Positions 43,339-54,362 of a DNA stretch of 64,000 bases are shown here, in pieces; the first letter of the stretch is position 1, and the number at the start of each line of letters is the position of its first letter. The translations under genes were made by a program, and so were the position numbers. The notes beneath the pieces are model-generated. The model was not told the origin of the DNA and did not search any database. It saw only the letters and a program-made list of their open reading frames with translations. The DNA is from Odontocerum albicorne (lineage: Eukaryota; Arthropoda; Insecta; Trichoptera; Odontoceridae): the NCBI GenBank assembly GCA_949825065.1, contig OX463859.1:3634217-3698216 (forward strand), given 5' to 3'.

Positions 43339-43553
43339 CAGTTGGGAAATTCTAGGATGAGTCCTGTGACAGCTCACAAATTTGCCTCAATACAACCTTA
43401 TGTAATGTACTTACCTAAATAACTTGCTATTTATTAGAATTGAGGCTTGTTTTAAAGTTGATAAAATAATTAAAATTACTGAACATCGTTACAAGGTTGT
43501 ATTGGGGCAAATTTGTGAACTGTCACAGGACTCATCCTAGAATTTCCGAACTA
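43339..43553. mobile_element. MITE with about 55-bp inverted repeats and TA target site
   Basis: TA (43337-43338), then CAGTTGGGAAATTCTAGGAT ... ; the right end is the complement (ATCCTAGAATTTCCGAACTA), then TA (43554-43555). The arms include GAGTCCTGTGACAG and GCAAATTTG. 215 bp, non-coding, unrelated in sequence to family F but of the same TA/CAGT type. Confidence 0.75.
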
Positions 43554-43833
43554 TAGTAGTGTGGCGGTCGCCCACTCGAAATACTGTGGGCGTTCATACA
43601 TACGGTCAGTGACCGATGAAATGACCTTCGCATTCCTCGACAATCTAAATAAACAAGTCCGAAATTCACCCGCCGGCCATTCAACCCATAGCCGAGCGGA
43701 CCGCTTTCCATACTAGAGAGAGAACGCACCACGCTTGTCTCGCCAGTTCCGTATTTGAATGATACCTACATACAACAATTAATCGTTTTGCATTCGCAGA
43801 AACGAGACGTTGTAACAGCCAATGAATTTATAT
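43554..43833 (+). mobile_element. LTR-like fragment interrupted by the gypsy insertion
   Basis: CGGTCAGTGACCGATGAAAT, CCTTCGCATTCCTCGAC and AGAGAGAGAACGCACCACGC parallel the second LTR family (CGGTCAACGACCGACGAACC, AGTAGAAAGAGAACGCATC). It stops at the gypsy LTR. The sequence beyond the gypsy element (48460 on) does not clearly continue it. Confidence 0.5.
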
Positions 43834-43837
43834 AATT

Positions 43838-44181
43838 TGTAGGTTATGTTTACTACCAATGTAGGTAGCTGTTACCGTACACAGTTGGGTCCGTCGATAG
43901 GTAGATAACAAAACACAATTTAATCACCATTAAAGTTTTATCCGAGGATGCACGTTATTTACACAACAGTCACAAAGTCAATTTACAATAAGATAACGTA
44001 CACTATAGATTAAAGTTAAATTATCTGTTTAATTCGTAACGTAATAGCTTACGGCAGAGAAGCGCGGGGAATACATCGCAGACTGCACGTGCATTCGCCG
44101 TCGCATAATAAACTCGACTGCCGGGGGGAGCGAGTCGGCGGGGGATCCGCCGTCATGCGTCGAATGCGGCATACCACCACA
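43838..44181 (-). repeat. gypsy 3-prime LTR
   Basis: Plus-strand reading starts TGTAGGTTATGTTTACTACC and ends GGCATACCACCACA, so the termini are TG...CA on both strands. It lies downstream of pol. It differs from the other LTR by one C/T at about 43950. Confidence 0.95.
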
Positions 44182-44194
44182 GTACTCCCTCGCT
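44182..44194 (-). promoter_or_regulatory. Polypurine tract of the gypsy element
   Basis: On the minus strand AGCGAGGGAGTAC lies immediately before the 3-prime LTR (TGTGGTGG). This purine-rich run, at the LTR edge and just after the pol stop, is the expected plus-strand DNA primer. Confidence 0.7.
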
Positions 44195-44204
44195 GAGATC
44201 GTTA

Positions 44205-47200
44205 CTACGATCGATAGTAATCTGGAAAATGTACTTTTCTTCCGCTACGTGTACGTTTTTCATTTGTGGTGGATGATGGAACTTGAATTGGTGTCGGTTC
44301 AACTTGTAAATCAGTCTCTTTTACCGTATATGCAGCTTTCAAACGATCTATGGAAACATTTATTGGTTTGCCTTTAATATTAAGCTTGAAAAATTTTGGA
44401 CTGCGTTTTAAAATTCTGTATGGTCCGACATAGGGTGGTTCCAGCGATCTTCGAACGTGATCTTGTCGCACCAGCACGTGTGACGTCTCATTAAGGTCCC
44501 GTGGAATATAAAATGGTCCATTTCGGTGCCATGACGTTGGTTTAGGCGATAGTTTGGCCATGTAGCTGCTGAGTCTTGTGGAAAAGTTTAGTATATCGGC
44601 GGCTAGGTGGTCATCCGTAGGTGAAATAAATTGACCTGGTAAACGTAAAGGTTCGCCGTATACTAGCTCTGCTGGTGAAACTTGTAGATCCTCCTTCCAG
44701 GCGCTGCGTATGCCAAGTAGGACTAAGGGAAGAGACTCGGTCCACTGTGAATCAGCATGGCACATGATGGCTGCCTTCAGCTGTCGATGGAGGCGCTCTA
44801 TCAAGCCATTAGCCGACGGATGGAACGATGTAGTGGCATAGTGGTGTGCGCCAACTAACTTCGTGATAGATTTGAAGAGGTGAGATTCAAATTGCCGCCC
44901 TCGATCCGTAGTGATTCTAGCTGGGCATCCAAACCTAGCTATCCACCCAGAAACCAATGCCTTCGCGCAGGTCTCGGCAGTGATGTCAGTGAGTGGGTAT
45001 GCTTCAGGCCATCGTGTAAATCTGTCGATGACGGTGAGGCAGTACCTGTAATCAGCCGAAACGGTTAGCGGCCCTATGAGGTCGAGGTGGATGTGTTCGA
45101 ACCTCGAGGAAGGACTAGGAAAAGTGGAAAGTGGAGCGGATGTGTGACGCGTTACTTTGCACCGTTGACAGTGCATGCATTCCTTTGCCCACTCTCTACA
45201 GTTTCGGCGAATCCCTGGCCAAATGAAACGCTCGGTGACCAGCCGCACTGTAGCTGTACGCCCTGGGTGGCTTAAATTGTGCAGCATGTCGAAAACTTGA
45301 CGTCTGTAACTAGTTGTGACAAATGGTCTTGGAAAATTGGTAGAAACGTCGCAATAAACTGGTATTTTCGACATTGAAGTTGCGACTTTTTGCAATTTTA
45401 ATGACGATGAGTCATTTGTCAAAAACTGTTGAAGTTCCAGGTCTGTATCTTGAGAACGAGCAAGTGCCTTGTAATCTATTCCTAAGGCTATTTCCTCGAT
45501 TCTGGATAGTGTGTCTGCTACCATATTATCTTTTCCAGGGATGTAACGAATGTCAGTCGAAAATTGCGATATGTAGTCCAGATATCTGAATTGCCTTGGA
45601 GAGGATTTCTCACGTGGTGTGGAGAAAGCGAAAGTGAGTGGCTTGTGATCCGTGAAAATTATAAAATTTCTTGCTTCTACCATGTAACGAAAATGTTTGA
45701 TGGTTTCGTAAACGGCTAGCAACTCCCGGTCATACGGACTGTATTTTTTTTGAGTGGAACTCAACTTTCGTGAGAAAAATCCAAGTGGTTCCCAACTGTT
45801 ATTTTTTTTTTGTTGAAGAACACCGCCAATCGCAACATCTGATGCATCAGTGGTGATAGACAGCTCTGCTGTTACTTGCGGGTGTGCCAGTAGCGTTGCG
45901 GATGCCAGTGCCTTTTTACTCTCCTCAACGGAAGCTAATAGTTCGGGTGACATGTGAACTGGCTGTGAACCCTTGACTTTTTGTCCAGCTAACAAAGAAT
46001 TGAGTGGCGCTTGAATCTGCGCAGCATTGGGAATAAAGCGACGATAAAAATTCAGCATTCCCAAGAATCGACGGAGTTCTTTGACAGTTTTTGGAGTAGG
46101 AAAGTCTTCAATAACCTGAACTTTGCTGTCCAATGGCTTAGTACCAGCGGTTGAGACGTGATATCCGAGGAATGTTACCTCTGATTCACCAAAAACGCAT
46201 TTGTTTGTGTTTATTAATACACCATACTCCTTGAGGCGATTAAATAGCTGGCGTAGATGGTGTTTATGGAGCTCTATTGATGGAGAAAACACGAGGATAT
46301 CGTCGACGAAGGAATAGCAAAAATCCAAGCCTCTGAGCACTTCGTCGATGAAGCGTTGGAAAGTTTGACTAGCGTTTCTTAAACCATAGTTCATGAATGG
46401 GTATTCAAAGAGGCCGAAAGGCGTAGTAAGTGCGGTTTTCGGAATATCATCAGGATTAACCCTTATCTGATTATAGGCCTTGACCAGGTCTACGGTTGAG
46501 AATACCTTGGATCCATGAATCTGGAGAGAAAAATCCTGGATGTGACGGACAGGGTATCTGTCGGGGATGGTGCGAGCGTTAAGAGCTCTGTAGTCTCCGC
46601 AGGGTCGCCAGCCATCAGTTTTTTTCTTAACCATGTGTAGTGCTGATGACCAAGAACTCTCAGAAGGTCTAGCTATGCCACTGGCTACTAAGTCCTCGAA
46701 CTCTTTTTTCGCTAGTCGTAAGCGTTCAGGATCCAAGCGACGTGGTCTGCATTTAACAGGTGGACCAGGCGTAGTCCTAATAAAATGCATGGTATTATGC
46801 TTAGAAGGAGCTGACGTACCTGCAGGTTTGGTGATCTCTGGAAATTCTCTCAGGATCTCGTGGAATTCAGTCTTGCCTGCAATAGCCTTGATGGAAGCCA
46901 CATCCTCGTTCTTCTTCTGTTGAAGTGCAGTAACAAATAGCGTCGTAGTTCCATCAATAAGGCGCTGATGTCGCGTATCTACGAGCAAGTTGTAAAAACT
47001 TAAAAAGTCTACGCCGATTATGGGCTTAGCAACATCAGCTATAGTGAAGCTCCAAGTGAAATTTCGCCTAAGGCCTAGATCTAGGCTTAGTCGTACGGGG
47101 CCATATGTCTGGATGATAGAGTTGTTAGCTGCGATCAACTGAAAATCCGTTTTCGTGCAGGACGCCTTCATAGCAGTGCGCGGAAAAACACATAAATCTG

Positions 47201-47378
47201 ACCCAGTGTCAACGAGAAATGCCATTTTTGATGCACGATCGGTGATGAAAAGGCGGCCTGTTTGTGATGAGCAGTCGCTGGCCGCTACTTCCGGCTGCCC
47301 TGAGAGTTTTTCGACTCGTACGAACAAGGCTTTGTGCATCTCTTTGCTTGTGTACCAAACTTGGTATGATACCAACAA
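44205..47378 (-). CDS. pol: gypsy pol polyprotein (PR-RT-RNaseH-IN)
   Basis: A 1057-codon open frame without stops. Protease: LVDTGSDL with Asp57. [14 protein letters not shown] (Asp297) and SFVDDILVF (Asp359, Asp360). RNase H: TTDAS (Asp511), YDRELLAV (Glu552), FTDHKPL (Asp577). Integrase: zinc-binding H700-x3-H704-x29-C734-x2-C737; catalytic Asp766, Asp825 and Glu861, spaced D-x58-D-x35-E; GPY/F motif VGPY at 984-987. The polyprotein is cleaved into the enzymes that copy element RNA into DNA and insert it. It overlaps gag by about 94 bp in the -1 frame, so the first 20 or so codons shown by the ATG at 47378 are probably not used. All key residues are present. Confidence 0.95.
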   Translation of the reverse strand: MLVSYQVWYTSKEMHKALFVRVEKLSGQPEVAASDCSSQTGRLFITDRASKMAFLVDTGSDLCVFPRTAMKASCTKTDFQLIAANNSIIQTYGPVRLSLDLGLRRNFTWSFTIADVAKPIIGVDFLSFYNLLVDTRHQRLIDGTTTLFVTALQQKKNEDVASIKAIAGKTEFHEILREFPEITKPAGTSAPSKHNTMHFIRTTPGPPVKCRPRRLDPERLRLAKKEFEDLVASGIARPSESSWSSALHMVKKKTDGWRPCGDYRALNARTIPDRYPVRHIQDFSLQIHGSKVFSTVDLVKAYNQIRVNPDDIPKTALTTPFGLFEYPFMNYGLRNASQTFQRFIDEVLRGLDFCYSFVDDILVFSPSIELHKHHLRQLFNRLKEYGVLINTNKCVFGESEVTFLGYHVSTAGTKPLDSKVQVIEDFPTPKTVKELRRFLGMLNFYRRFIPNAAQIQAPLNSLLAGQKVKGSQPVHMSPELLASVEESKKALASATLLAHPQVTAELSITTDASDVAIGGVLQQKKNNSWEPLGFFSRKLSSTQKKYSPYDRELLAVYETIKHFRYMVEARNFIIFTDHKPLTFAFSTPREKSSPRQFRYLDYISQFSTDIRYIPGKDNMVADTLSRIEEIALGIDYKALARSQDTDLELQQFLTNDSSSLKLQKVATSMSKIPVYCDVSTNFPRPFVTTSYRRQVFDMLHNLSHPGRTATVRLVTERFIWPGIRRNCREWAKECMHCQRCKVTRHTSAPLSTFPSPSSRFEHIHLDLIGPLTVSADYRYCLTVIDRFTRWPEAYPLTDITAETCAKALVSGWIARFGCPARITTDRGRQFESHLFKSITKLVGAHHYATTSFHPSANGLIERLHRQLKAAIMCHADSQWTESLPLVLLGIRSAWKEDLQVSPAELVYGEPLRLPGQFISPTDDHLAADILNFSTRLSSYMAKLSPKPTSWHRNGPFYIPRDLNETSHVLVRQDHVRRSLEPPYVGPYRILKRSPKFFKLNIKGKPINVSIDRLKAAYTVKETDLQVEPTPIQVPSSTTNEKRTRSGRKVHFPDYYRS

Positions 47379-48133
47379 TGTGAAGAGTTTGGTCGTGTTT
47401 GCCTAGAATGTGAACGGCTACGTTGGCGATGGCGCGAGTGTGATCTATAACGAGAGGTATTTTTAACTTGAGAGGAAAGTGCTTGCACCTGTTTTGTCAA
47501 CTCACTTATTTGTTTTGCCATGTCGCTGATAACATTATTAGATGAGCTTGCTTCTGCGACACACACTTGAGGAGTCGTTGGCGCGATCTCATTAATTTTA
47601 TCGGCTAAGTCTGCTAGCTTATCTAAATTTAAATCGGGCTGTGACGCGATTACAGTTTGTATATTTTGCGGTAATCTACTAGACCATATGGTCTTAAGAA
47701 AGTCTTTAGGTACAGACGGGCCAGCCAAATCTTGCAAATGACGCAAGAATTGAGACGGTTTGCGATCTCCGAGCTGCTCATGCGTTAGTAACTGCTTTAC
47801 CTTTTTTTCCTGCGAAGCCGACAGCCGTTTGATGAGTTGACTTTTAAGCTTGTCATACTTGTCGGAATCCGGTGGTGCAGTGATAATATCCTTCACCTCG
47901 GCTGCATATTGGTGATCCAGTTGCGCAGTCACGTAGTAAAACTTTGTAGCGTCATTTGTGATATTTGACAGAACAAACTGACCTTCGACCTGAGCGAACC
48001 AAAGTGCCGGTTCTTCGGGCCAAAAGGGTGGAATACGTACGCCGACGCGAAAAACTTCCACGTTTTCCGATTGCATTTCGTATTTGTCGTATTCTTGGTC
48101 GGTGTCACCAATGTAGGTTATGTTTACTACCAA
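47285..48133 (-). CDS. gag: gypsy gag
   Basis: A 282-codon frame if read from the ATG at 48133, but that codon lies inside the 5-prime LTR and the frame crosses the primer-binding site. The ATG at 48076-48074 ([12 protein letters not shown], residue 20) is the likelier start, giving about 263 residues. The middle ([19 protein letters not shown] ... [13 protein letters not shown] ... [10 protein letters not shown]) has the capsid layout of insect gypsy gags. The tail is Arg/Ser-rich, then [18 protein letters not shown], a C-x2-H-x9-C-x3-C motif known from CsRn1-clade gags in place of the usual CCHC knuckle. It forms the particle that packages element RNA. Confidence 0.9.
   Translation of the reverse strand: MVVNITYIGDTDQEYDKYEMQSENVEVFRVGVRIPPFWPEEPALWFAQVEGQFVLSNITNDATKFYYVTAQLDHQYAAEVKDIITAPPDSDKYDKLKSQLIKRLSASQEKKVKQLLTHEQLGDRKPSQFLRHLQDLAGPSVPKDFLKTIWSSRLPQNIQTVIASQPDLNLDKLADLADKINEIAPTTPQVCVAEASSSNNVISDMAKQISELTKQVQALSSQVKNTSRYRSHSRHRQRSRSHSRQTRPNSSHCWYHTKFGTQAKRCTKPCSYESKNSQGSRK
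47306..47312 (-). promoter_or_regulatory. Candidate -1 frameshift site between gag and pol
   Basis: In the gag-pol overlap the minus strand reads GAAAAAC, with gag codons TCG AAA AAC. It resembles the A-AAA-AAC slippery heptamer with a G at the first position. A shift back of one base here leads into the pol frame (GAA AAA CTC). I have not evaluated a downstream structure. Confidence 0.5.
48097..48110 (-). promoter_or_regulatory. Primer-binding site of the gypsy element
   Basis: One base after the 5-prime LTR the minus strand reads TGGTGACACCGACC. TGG pairs with the CCA end of a tRNA, and the sequence resembles the TGGTGACCCCGAC type used with tRNA-Trp in the CsRn1 clade. Confidence 0.7.
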
Positions 48134-48455
48134 TGTAGGTAGCTGTTACCGTACACAGTTGGGTCCGTCGATAGGTAGATAACAAAACACAATTTAATCA
48201 CCATTAAAGTTTTATTCGAGGATGCACGTTATTTACACAACAGTCACAAAGTCAATTTACAATAAGATAACGTACACTATAGATTAAAGTTAAATTATCT
48301 GTTTAATTCGTAACGTAATAGCTTACGGCAGAGAAGCGCGGGGAATACATCGCAGACTGCACGTGCATTCGCCGTCGCATAATAAACTCGACTGCCGGGG
48401 GGAGCGAGTCGGCGGGGGATCCGCCGTCATGCGTCGAATGCGGCATACCACCACA
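48112..48455 (-). repeat. gypsy 5-prime LTR
   Basis: 344 bp, same as the 3-prime LTR except for one base. It lies upstream of gag on the minus strand and should hold the element promoter. Confidence 0.95.
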
Positions 48456-48459
48456 AATT

Positions 48460-49253
48460 AATTACCCACCTAGACAATATTCTTACTATAAGTTAAGAAC
48501 CAAAAGGTTACATCTCAATTAAATTCCTATTTCAAAGGAATTGGCTCGTTATTTTAATCCTATTATAATCTCAAAGCAAAAATGTTGAATAAATTTAAAT
48601 CGTATTTCCAATGAAATTGACACTTCACTCGAATGTAAAGTATCAGTTTTCTTTCAAATTTATCAACTTTAATGAAATTGTTAGACAAAAAGCTGGACTG
48701 TTATTTAATATCAACAAATTTGAGATGTTTGAGGACCCTTTCCACGTATAGATCGATACTTTATTTTTTCAAGTTTCGTTATTTGAAGCTTTAATTGGTT
48801 TTTCTACTGTATGGATTATAAATATTTTTTATTTATTTAATGTGGAGGCATAAATCATTCTATTGTGGATCGATTTCCCATAAATAAAAGAAACATTGGT
48901 GATTAAGGGATATTTGAAAATCAATTTTTCTTTTAAGATGAAACCAAATCTGAAACCTCCAAGTCTTTGACAAATGTTTCATTATATGATCATAGAGATA
49001 AATCTCTACATATCTCTGAATTCCAAGTTATTTTAATATCATGTATATAATTTTTTTTTATCTTATGACTTTTTGTTATAAATATTGAAATAAATCTACA
49101 ACAGCTCATAAAAAATATTCCAAATTACTAAGTTATTCTTCTTTTAAATGGTACTCTTCAACGTGTCTAATTTATCGATTCGGATATATTTAATAGCGCG
49201 ACAGGGAGACAATATTATCTCCGGTCCCAGTAATTGAGTCTTCGGGTAGCGAC
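48460..49253. other. Unannotated AT-rich stretch
   Basis: No coding or repeat signal recognised. Confidence 0.45.
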
Positions 49254-49629
49254 TGTAGCGACCGTGCGTGCGGTCACTGAACCCACTGGGGCGATCTTTG
49301 GCCGCGCGGCCATTGAAATCGCTCTGCAAGGAATGCGAGACGGCGCTGGGCGAAGGTCGCCGCGCGGTCATTGAACTCACTAGTAGCGAACAGCGAGATT
49401 GAGACGCTGATATACCTATTGCCTCTCCTACAGACCGTAGTATGAAATGTATATGGAACACGTGACAATAACCAGTGTGTCCGGCGAAGCGAGACGGCGA
49501 CATCTTCTGCGCCGTTCTATACATTATAAATACATACGCTCTCAATAAACTCTCTTTCTTTGCTTATCTCGATCTCGAGGACTTTTATTAAAACAACCTC
49601 ATCCTTCTATGCGAAACGCTAGTCCCTAA
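49254..49629 (+). mobile_element. Solo LTR, family TGTAGCG
   Basis: Starts TGTAGCGACCGTGCGTGC like 12433, has ACATTATAAATACATACG at about 49522, AATAAACTC at 49545 and TTTTATTAAAACAACC near the end. It is about 65 bp longer than the copy at 12433 because the U3-like region holds an extra GCGCGGTCATTGAACTCAC-type repeat (two or three related units at 49270-49385). No clean target duplication found. Confidence 0.75.
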
Positions 49630-49759
49630 AGAACCATTGAAGTAGATATGATACTCGGGTTTAGTCATTGCAAGTATTGAAACAAATTCGCACACTTAAA
49701 CCCGCACGCACAAAAACAATGACTTTTGCACAAGTAGACGGTATGTTCGAGTGTTGTTA

Positions 49760-49905
49760 ACAATATTTTTATTACAATAGGTAAATTTTTTAAAATTTTT
49801 GGGTTCCATCGGGAATCCAACATGAAACTTGCGCCTGGAAAAATCGAGGATCTTACCAGCTAAGCCTCGAAACTCGTCAGTAACTCAAACTCCTTCTTTC
49901 GTAAA
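49760..49905 (-). mobile_element. tRNA-derived SINE, head only
   Basis: Minus strand: GAGGCTTAGCTGGTAAGATC (A box), GCGCAAGTTTCATGTTGGAT (B-box region), then an A/T tract. The LINE D-like tail is not seen. Confidence 0.55.
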
Positions 49906-50006
49906 AAGCAGTGCTACTTAAATTATGGTACCCATACTAGTGCTGGTCCGCGAACATACTTACTGGATCGCGTAACATACTTACTGGATCACGTCAACAT
50001 AAATTA

Positions 50007-50045
50007 AAATAAGAATTATGCATTCAAGATGCATAATTCTTATTT
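50007..50045. repeat. Perfect 17-bp-arm hairpin
   Basis: AAATAAGAATTATGCAT, loop TCAAG, then the exact complement. Not followed by a T-run, and no gene adjoins it. It may be an element remnant. Confidence 0.8.
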
Positions 50046-50164
50046 AACGATTTTGTAATTTATACAAAGTCTTAAAATTAAATAACGTTTTTGTAAAAGG
50101 CGCACTTACACCTCTATTCTCGAAAAAAAAAACTGATAATCACCGATAGATTGTCGACAATATA

Positions 50165-50405
50165 ATCTGCCTTCAATGATTCCGCTAATTCTTTGGGCAC
50201 ATTTGTCGTGACAGACAGTTTGAAGAAGTTTGTGGTTACTGGAGGTGTGGAAGAACTACGCACAAGAGGAAGAATCATAATTTGTTGGACTGACCATGTG
50301 AGAGATGCAACTGGACTATCTTTAACAAGTGCCCTTCAAGCCGCGGAGTGCAGGCAGATGATATTATGGGAGTCACGATGCTCTGTCATGAGCTATACGA
50401 CATAA
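50165..50405 (+). pseudogene. LINE family H RT C-terminal fragment
   Basis: The frame codes SLKKFVVTGGVEELRTRGR, CWTDHVRDATGLSLTSALQA and AECRQMILWESR. This is the LE..V..G.VEG.R.RGR ... RWTD......GLSL..A...A.DR..W tail shared with 33415-34010 and 38195-38500. Open for 70 codons but 5-prime truncated. Confidence 0.7.
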
Positions 50406-50514
50406 TGGATTTGAACTTTCGTTCTCATTGTTTTATATTTATTTTCATTTAATTGAACAAATCTAATGGTCTGCAATGGAATTCAAATGTTAATAACATC
50501 ACGCCAGTTCCTTG

Positions 50515-50640
50515 CCGGGGTAGGCAGAGAGGATAGTGTCAGATTTTCCTATCTCGACACACATCCTTCACCTCCTCCATATTAATACACTTATACATAT
50601 TTTACGATTTTTCTGACTCTACGTTCGTTTCTTTCAAACT
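50515..50640 (-). pseudogene. LINE family A 3-prime end
   Basis: On the minus strand: GAAACGAACGTAGAGTCAG, TAAGTGTATTAATATGGAGG and CCTCTCTGCCTACCCCGGC, the last being the family A 3-prime block. Confidence 0.6.
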
Positions 50641-51254
50641 ATTATGCTTACGCCTTTCGGTCATATTTGCCTATATATTTGCTTTCTTAGTAGTAACAAA
50701 TCACTAGATTCATGCCTACTCCGGTGGTTCTTAAATCGAAGGCTTGATTACTGGGGCGTAGATAATATCGTCTCCCTGCTACGCTGTTTAATATATCCGA
50801 ATTAATGATTTAGATATATTGAATGATATCACACAAAAGAAAGATTATACCTTCGAAATGTGATGCTGTAAAAATATTAAAACATAATACATTCGATTTG
50901 ATTAAAAGTGTTACTAAAAGTTTTATCAAACCCAATGTCTATCAATGTCAGAAATCAAATCAATATTTTTATAACTGTTTCCAATAAAAATAATAAAAGG
51001 GAAAAACAAGAAATTCCGAATAAAATGAATACCCGGGGAATAAAAGAAGTTAGATTGAACCCTTTTCAATAAAATTATGAAAACTTTCAGCTGCCATAAC
51101 GAGAGGTGGAGGGAAATGGATTGAAAATTGGGACACTCATATGACATAATAAAATTTCAATTGCCCCATTAGGGGTGGTAGAGGGAGGGCTAAATAAACC
51201 CGAGCGTTTCTATTGTTTCTATCTCGATATGAAAAAGGGTTGATACGTACTGAT
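50641..51254. other. Unannotated AT-rich stretch
   Basis: No feature recognised. Confidence 0.4.
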
Positions 51255-51400
51255 TCTGATTTAGAGCTTTTGTCATTACTGGTCCTGTGGTGTTCAATAT
51301 TCAGCTTTTTAGTACTAGATATATAGGCGACGTGCGCAGCTTTGCCTTCACCGAGCTTTGGATTACCCTGGAGGATCTGAAAATATTTTAACAGGTTCCA
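51255..51400 (+). repeat. Dispersed repeat, family I, copy 3
   Basis: TGTCATTACTGGTCCTGTGG, TTTAGTACTAGATATATAGG and GACGTGCGCAGCTTTG parallel 35165-35240. Confidence 0.55.
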
Positions 51401-51954
51401 AAAAAGGAAGGAAACAACCAAAGACAGTATGTTAAAATGGAGAATGTTGCGTGATGGATCAATTTCCTATATCAGCGGTAAAGATCGGTCCATCCCATAC
51501 TTGATACAGTACCCGAGGACCTCGTCTTGTCTAACACTGAGGAGAACTTGATTTATGGTAGGTCCAGTGCTGTCCCGATAGCAGCATTCTAGACAAAAGA
51601 AGTAAAGTGCTTTTGACACGAAAAACTTACTGGCTAAGAACATTCAAATTTGAGGAAAACAACCGATAATTAATGTTTTGAAAATACTCTTTGGTTCAAA
51701 TTAGAACCATGTTCCACTAAAGTTCAAAACTTTCCAGTTTGAACAAGTTGGAGTTTATATGGAAAAATATCACGTCAGCACCGCCTACCGGAGAATCAGG
51801 TGATGTTATAGTTTGATTTATATACACAGCAGTAATGTCAACTACACCAGATAAAAGACGTGTTATTTCGTAAAATTTTGAAATATTAACAATTACATAT
51901 TGTATGGATATCAAGTTTTTTTTAAAAGGGAAAAGCTCCACCAAAATTAAATAC
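51401..51954. other. Unannotated stretch
   Basis: No protein or repeat recognised. Confidence 0.4.
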
Positions 51955-52100
51955 TGTTTGTTATTTATTGTTTATCAAACACTGTTTATTCCACTTTTTT
52001 GTGACGGTATAACCCTACCGGTTTCAAAGCTTTCACCTCATCTTCAGGGGAGCGCAATCAAGACTCTTTAAACCTCCACAACGTCAATGCCTTAACTATA
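51955..52100. mobile_element. Family K, single arm
   Basis: CAAACACTGTTTATTCCAC, GACGGTATAACCCTACCGG, CTCATCTTCAGGGGAGCGC, then TTTAAACCTCCACAACGTCA and ATGCCTTAACTATAAACA. The outer block of the opposite arm follows directly, so most of the second arm is deleted. Confidence 0.6.
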
Positions 52101-53391
52101 AACAACATAAATACTGCTTAGATGCTGACGTTTATAATTTCTGCAGCACACCTTGCTACCATTTCCTACTTTTGAATTAAACTAACATCGCCTAAATATG
52201 CGATGGGCATGACCGCCGGGATGGATGTCCATAACTCTTCTATCTAGTTCAACTTTGTTTGAAAACAAACGAAATACATACGTAAATATTTTCCGAAAAG
52301 AAAAAAAAATTGCTTCTGAAAAAACCACATTAAACACAACAATACCACATCAACATATCAACTGAAAGCTAAATGTAAAAACTACCAAAAATTTCATTGA
52401 GACCACATATTTAATACTACAATCGGACGTTGATTTCTAAAATCTATTTCATAATTGAATCTATACAACGTGCGCCTCATTTTATTTATGAAAAAAATAG
52501 TACGACATCTGTTATTACAAATTAGAACTATCTTAATCACCATTCACAGGCATGAAATTTTAGGCTTATTTTTATTATTGAGGCTAAATTACACTTTTTT
52601 TTTCATTTCGGAGACAAACTTTATAGCGTTCCGGATAGGTCTAATTAATTCTTATTTTAATTTACAAACAATTCGTTTTCGATGACAAAGATGACGTCAG
52701 TTTATTAAATAAAATAGGTTCAGTAATTTATCAAATAATTAGGTTTTTGCTTTGTGATACTTCATACTAGAATATGAATAAGAAATTACCACACATTTCT
52801 TATGAGACATGTTGATGTCAGTTGAAACTAAGCATTACTCTCATAAAAAAAACAGGGGTCATTCGGGTTGAAAAGAGCAATTTATAATTAAATATTTATA
52901 TAAGAGTGGAATAAAATTATTTAATAATGTCACTTAAAGATATCCTCAAGGAAAACACGCGTCGTAGTCTTACTTATTCTTTTTTAAATATTATCGATTA
53001 AGTAAATTCGAAGGATATATTCACAATACACCCTATCAACGTTAAAGCCTCAAATCAAAGAAAAGGCTTTATTGAAATCGATAGTTTTATATTCAGGTCG
53101 TGTGAATAAGACCTCAAATGCGGAGTATTTGAAATACTCCCAACATTTCATTAAGGCAATTCATTAACTTTTCTGCTGAATTTGATTTTCTCCTCCTTTC
53201 CCTTTTTTTCTTTTTGTTCCCTTTACTTAACGAGTCGAGTATTTTACTTCTGTAAGAATTAAGTAAAACTTTTTGTTTGTAACCTACTTTCGAACTAAAA
53301 CTAAAGGATTTTTCTAAACAACATACTACATAGTCGTACGTGCCATTGCGCTATGAACATTTTGAATTAGGTAGATAAGACAATATGTAGT
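52101..53391. other. Unannotated AT-rich stretch
   Basis: No coding or repeat signal recognised over nearly 1.3 kb. Confidence 0.45.
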
Positions 53392-53730
53392 ATGATTACT
53401 ACATCTGTCGACCCAGATATGGAGGTGAAGTGCAGGATTGAAGCAGCCCGTAGTTCATTCAACAAAATGAGATCAATATTCTGCAATGATAAATTGAATC
53501 TGAAACTAAGACAGAGAATGTTGAAGTGCTATGTTTGGTCTGTTCTGTTGTATAGCTCGGAAACATGGACGCTGAAGGTTCATACTATGAATCGGTTGGA
53601 AGCGTTCGAGATGTGGTTGTACAGGAGAATGCTTCGTATACCATGGACTGATATGATCACCAATTTGGAGGTCTTGGGGAGAGCTAACTGCCGTAGACAG
53701 CTGCTGACAGATATTAGTTTTTATATTAAA
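53392..53730 (+). pseudogene. LINE family H-like RT C-terminal fragment
   Basis: An open frame codes RIEAARSSFNKMRSIFCNDK, LNLKLRQRMLKCYVWSVLLY, SSETWTLKVHTMNRLEAFEM and WLYRRMLRIPWTDMITNLEV. This is the region from just after the RT thumb through ETWTL and EMW..RRMLRI.WTD. The frame is intact for about 113 codons, then meets a short tandem repeat at 53731. Confidence 0.8.
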
Positions 53731-53862
53731 CATAAATTTATCATCATCTTTGTAGTTGTAGGAGAATATGAAATAACTTAGTTTTTTTACATAAATTTAT
53801 TATCATCTTTGCAGTTCAGGAGAATATGAAATAACTTAGTTTTTGTACATAAATTTATCATC
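53731..53862. repeat. About 58-bp tandem array, 2.3 units
   Basis: CATAAATTTAT recurs at 53731, 53790 and 53848, with GGAGAATATGAAATAACTTA in between. It sits between two oppositely oriented LINE fragments. Confidence 0.8.
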
Positions 53863-54290
53863 AGGTTGTGAGGACATGTCTTCACTTCTCTCGGCCACTT
53901 GCCATTTGCATGACGGTGTTCAGACTTTTCCATGACAGTACTAAGTCACTAGCATGACAGTGTTCAGCCATATCTTGCACCCAGTCAATTCGTTCACCGG
54001 ATCACTTTTTCATCATCTTTCCATCACTTTTCTCTTACGCTTCTTCTTCGCACACTTCCAATGACTATACATTTCTTCAAGTTATCTGGCTTACGTCTAA
54101 AATACCGCAGATGCGTTGGAAGCATATTGAGGACTGTCGTACTACATTTAGCTTCTGGAATATGGAGACCTTCATTCTTCTGACGGTCCGTGAGATTCTC
54201 AGCATCCAAAGCCAACAACCACATTTTAAAGGAATTTATTCTTATATATTCTAAAGCTATTATTTTACATGCTTTAGCGCCACACAATTG
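53863..54290 (-). pseudogene. LINE family H-like RT fragment, opposite strand
   Basis: Minus strand from 54250: NSFKMWLLALDAENLTDRQK, HIPEAKCSTTVLNM, HLRYFRRKPDNLKKCIVIGS and RRRSVREK, then decayed sequence. It parallels SFEMW..RRML...TDR.TNE ... RYFGHV.R..NLEK.V..G. It converges on the plus-strand fragment at 53392-53730. Confidence 0.65.
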
Positions 54291-54362
54291 GAAAGAAAAC
54301 GAGTTCGGACTTTATTTTTTTAATACGATAGGAAATATCTTAATATTCGAGTTCCCTCAGTA

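Larger units (their letters stand above)
43838..48455 (-). mobile_element. Ty3/gypsy retrotransposon, CsRn1-like, near intact
   Basis: A 4618-bp element flanked by AATT (43834-43837 and 48456-48459). It has 344-bp LTRs at both ends that I read as differing at one base (TTATCCGAGG versus TTATTCGAGG). On the minus strand the order is LTR, primer-binding site, gag, pol (PR-RT-RNaseH-IN), purine tract, LTR. There is no env. CsRn1-clade assignment rests on the gag C-x2-H-x9-C-x3-C motif and a primer-binding site close to the tRNA-Trp type used in that clade. Near-identical LTRs and open frames indicate recent insertion and possible activity. Confidence 0.95.

Noticed and set aside
44880..47406. 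Several 62-96 codon plus-strand frames in the gypsy element
   Set aside because: Shadows of the intact pol frame on the other strand.
43838..48455. Endogenous retrovirus with env
   Set aside because: The pol frame ends 23 bp before the LTR and no third frame exists, so it is an env-less retrotransposon.
49144..49545. 133-codon minus-strand frame
   Set aside because: It lies mostly antisense in a solo LTR.
50007..50045. Transcription terminator hairpin
   Set aside because: Bacterial-type terminators do not apply here and there is no adjacent gene.
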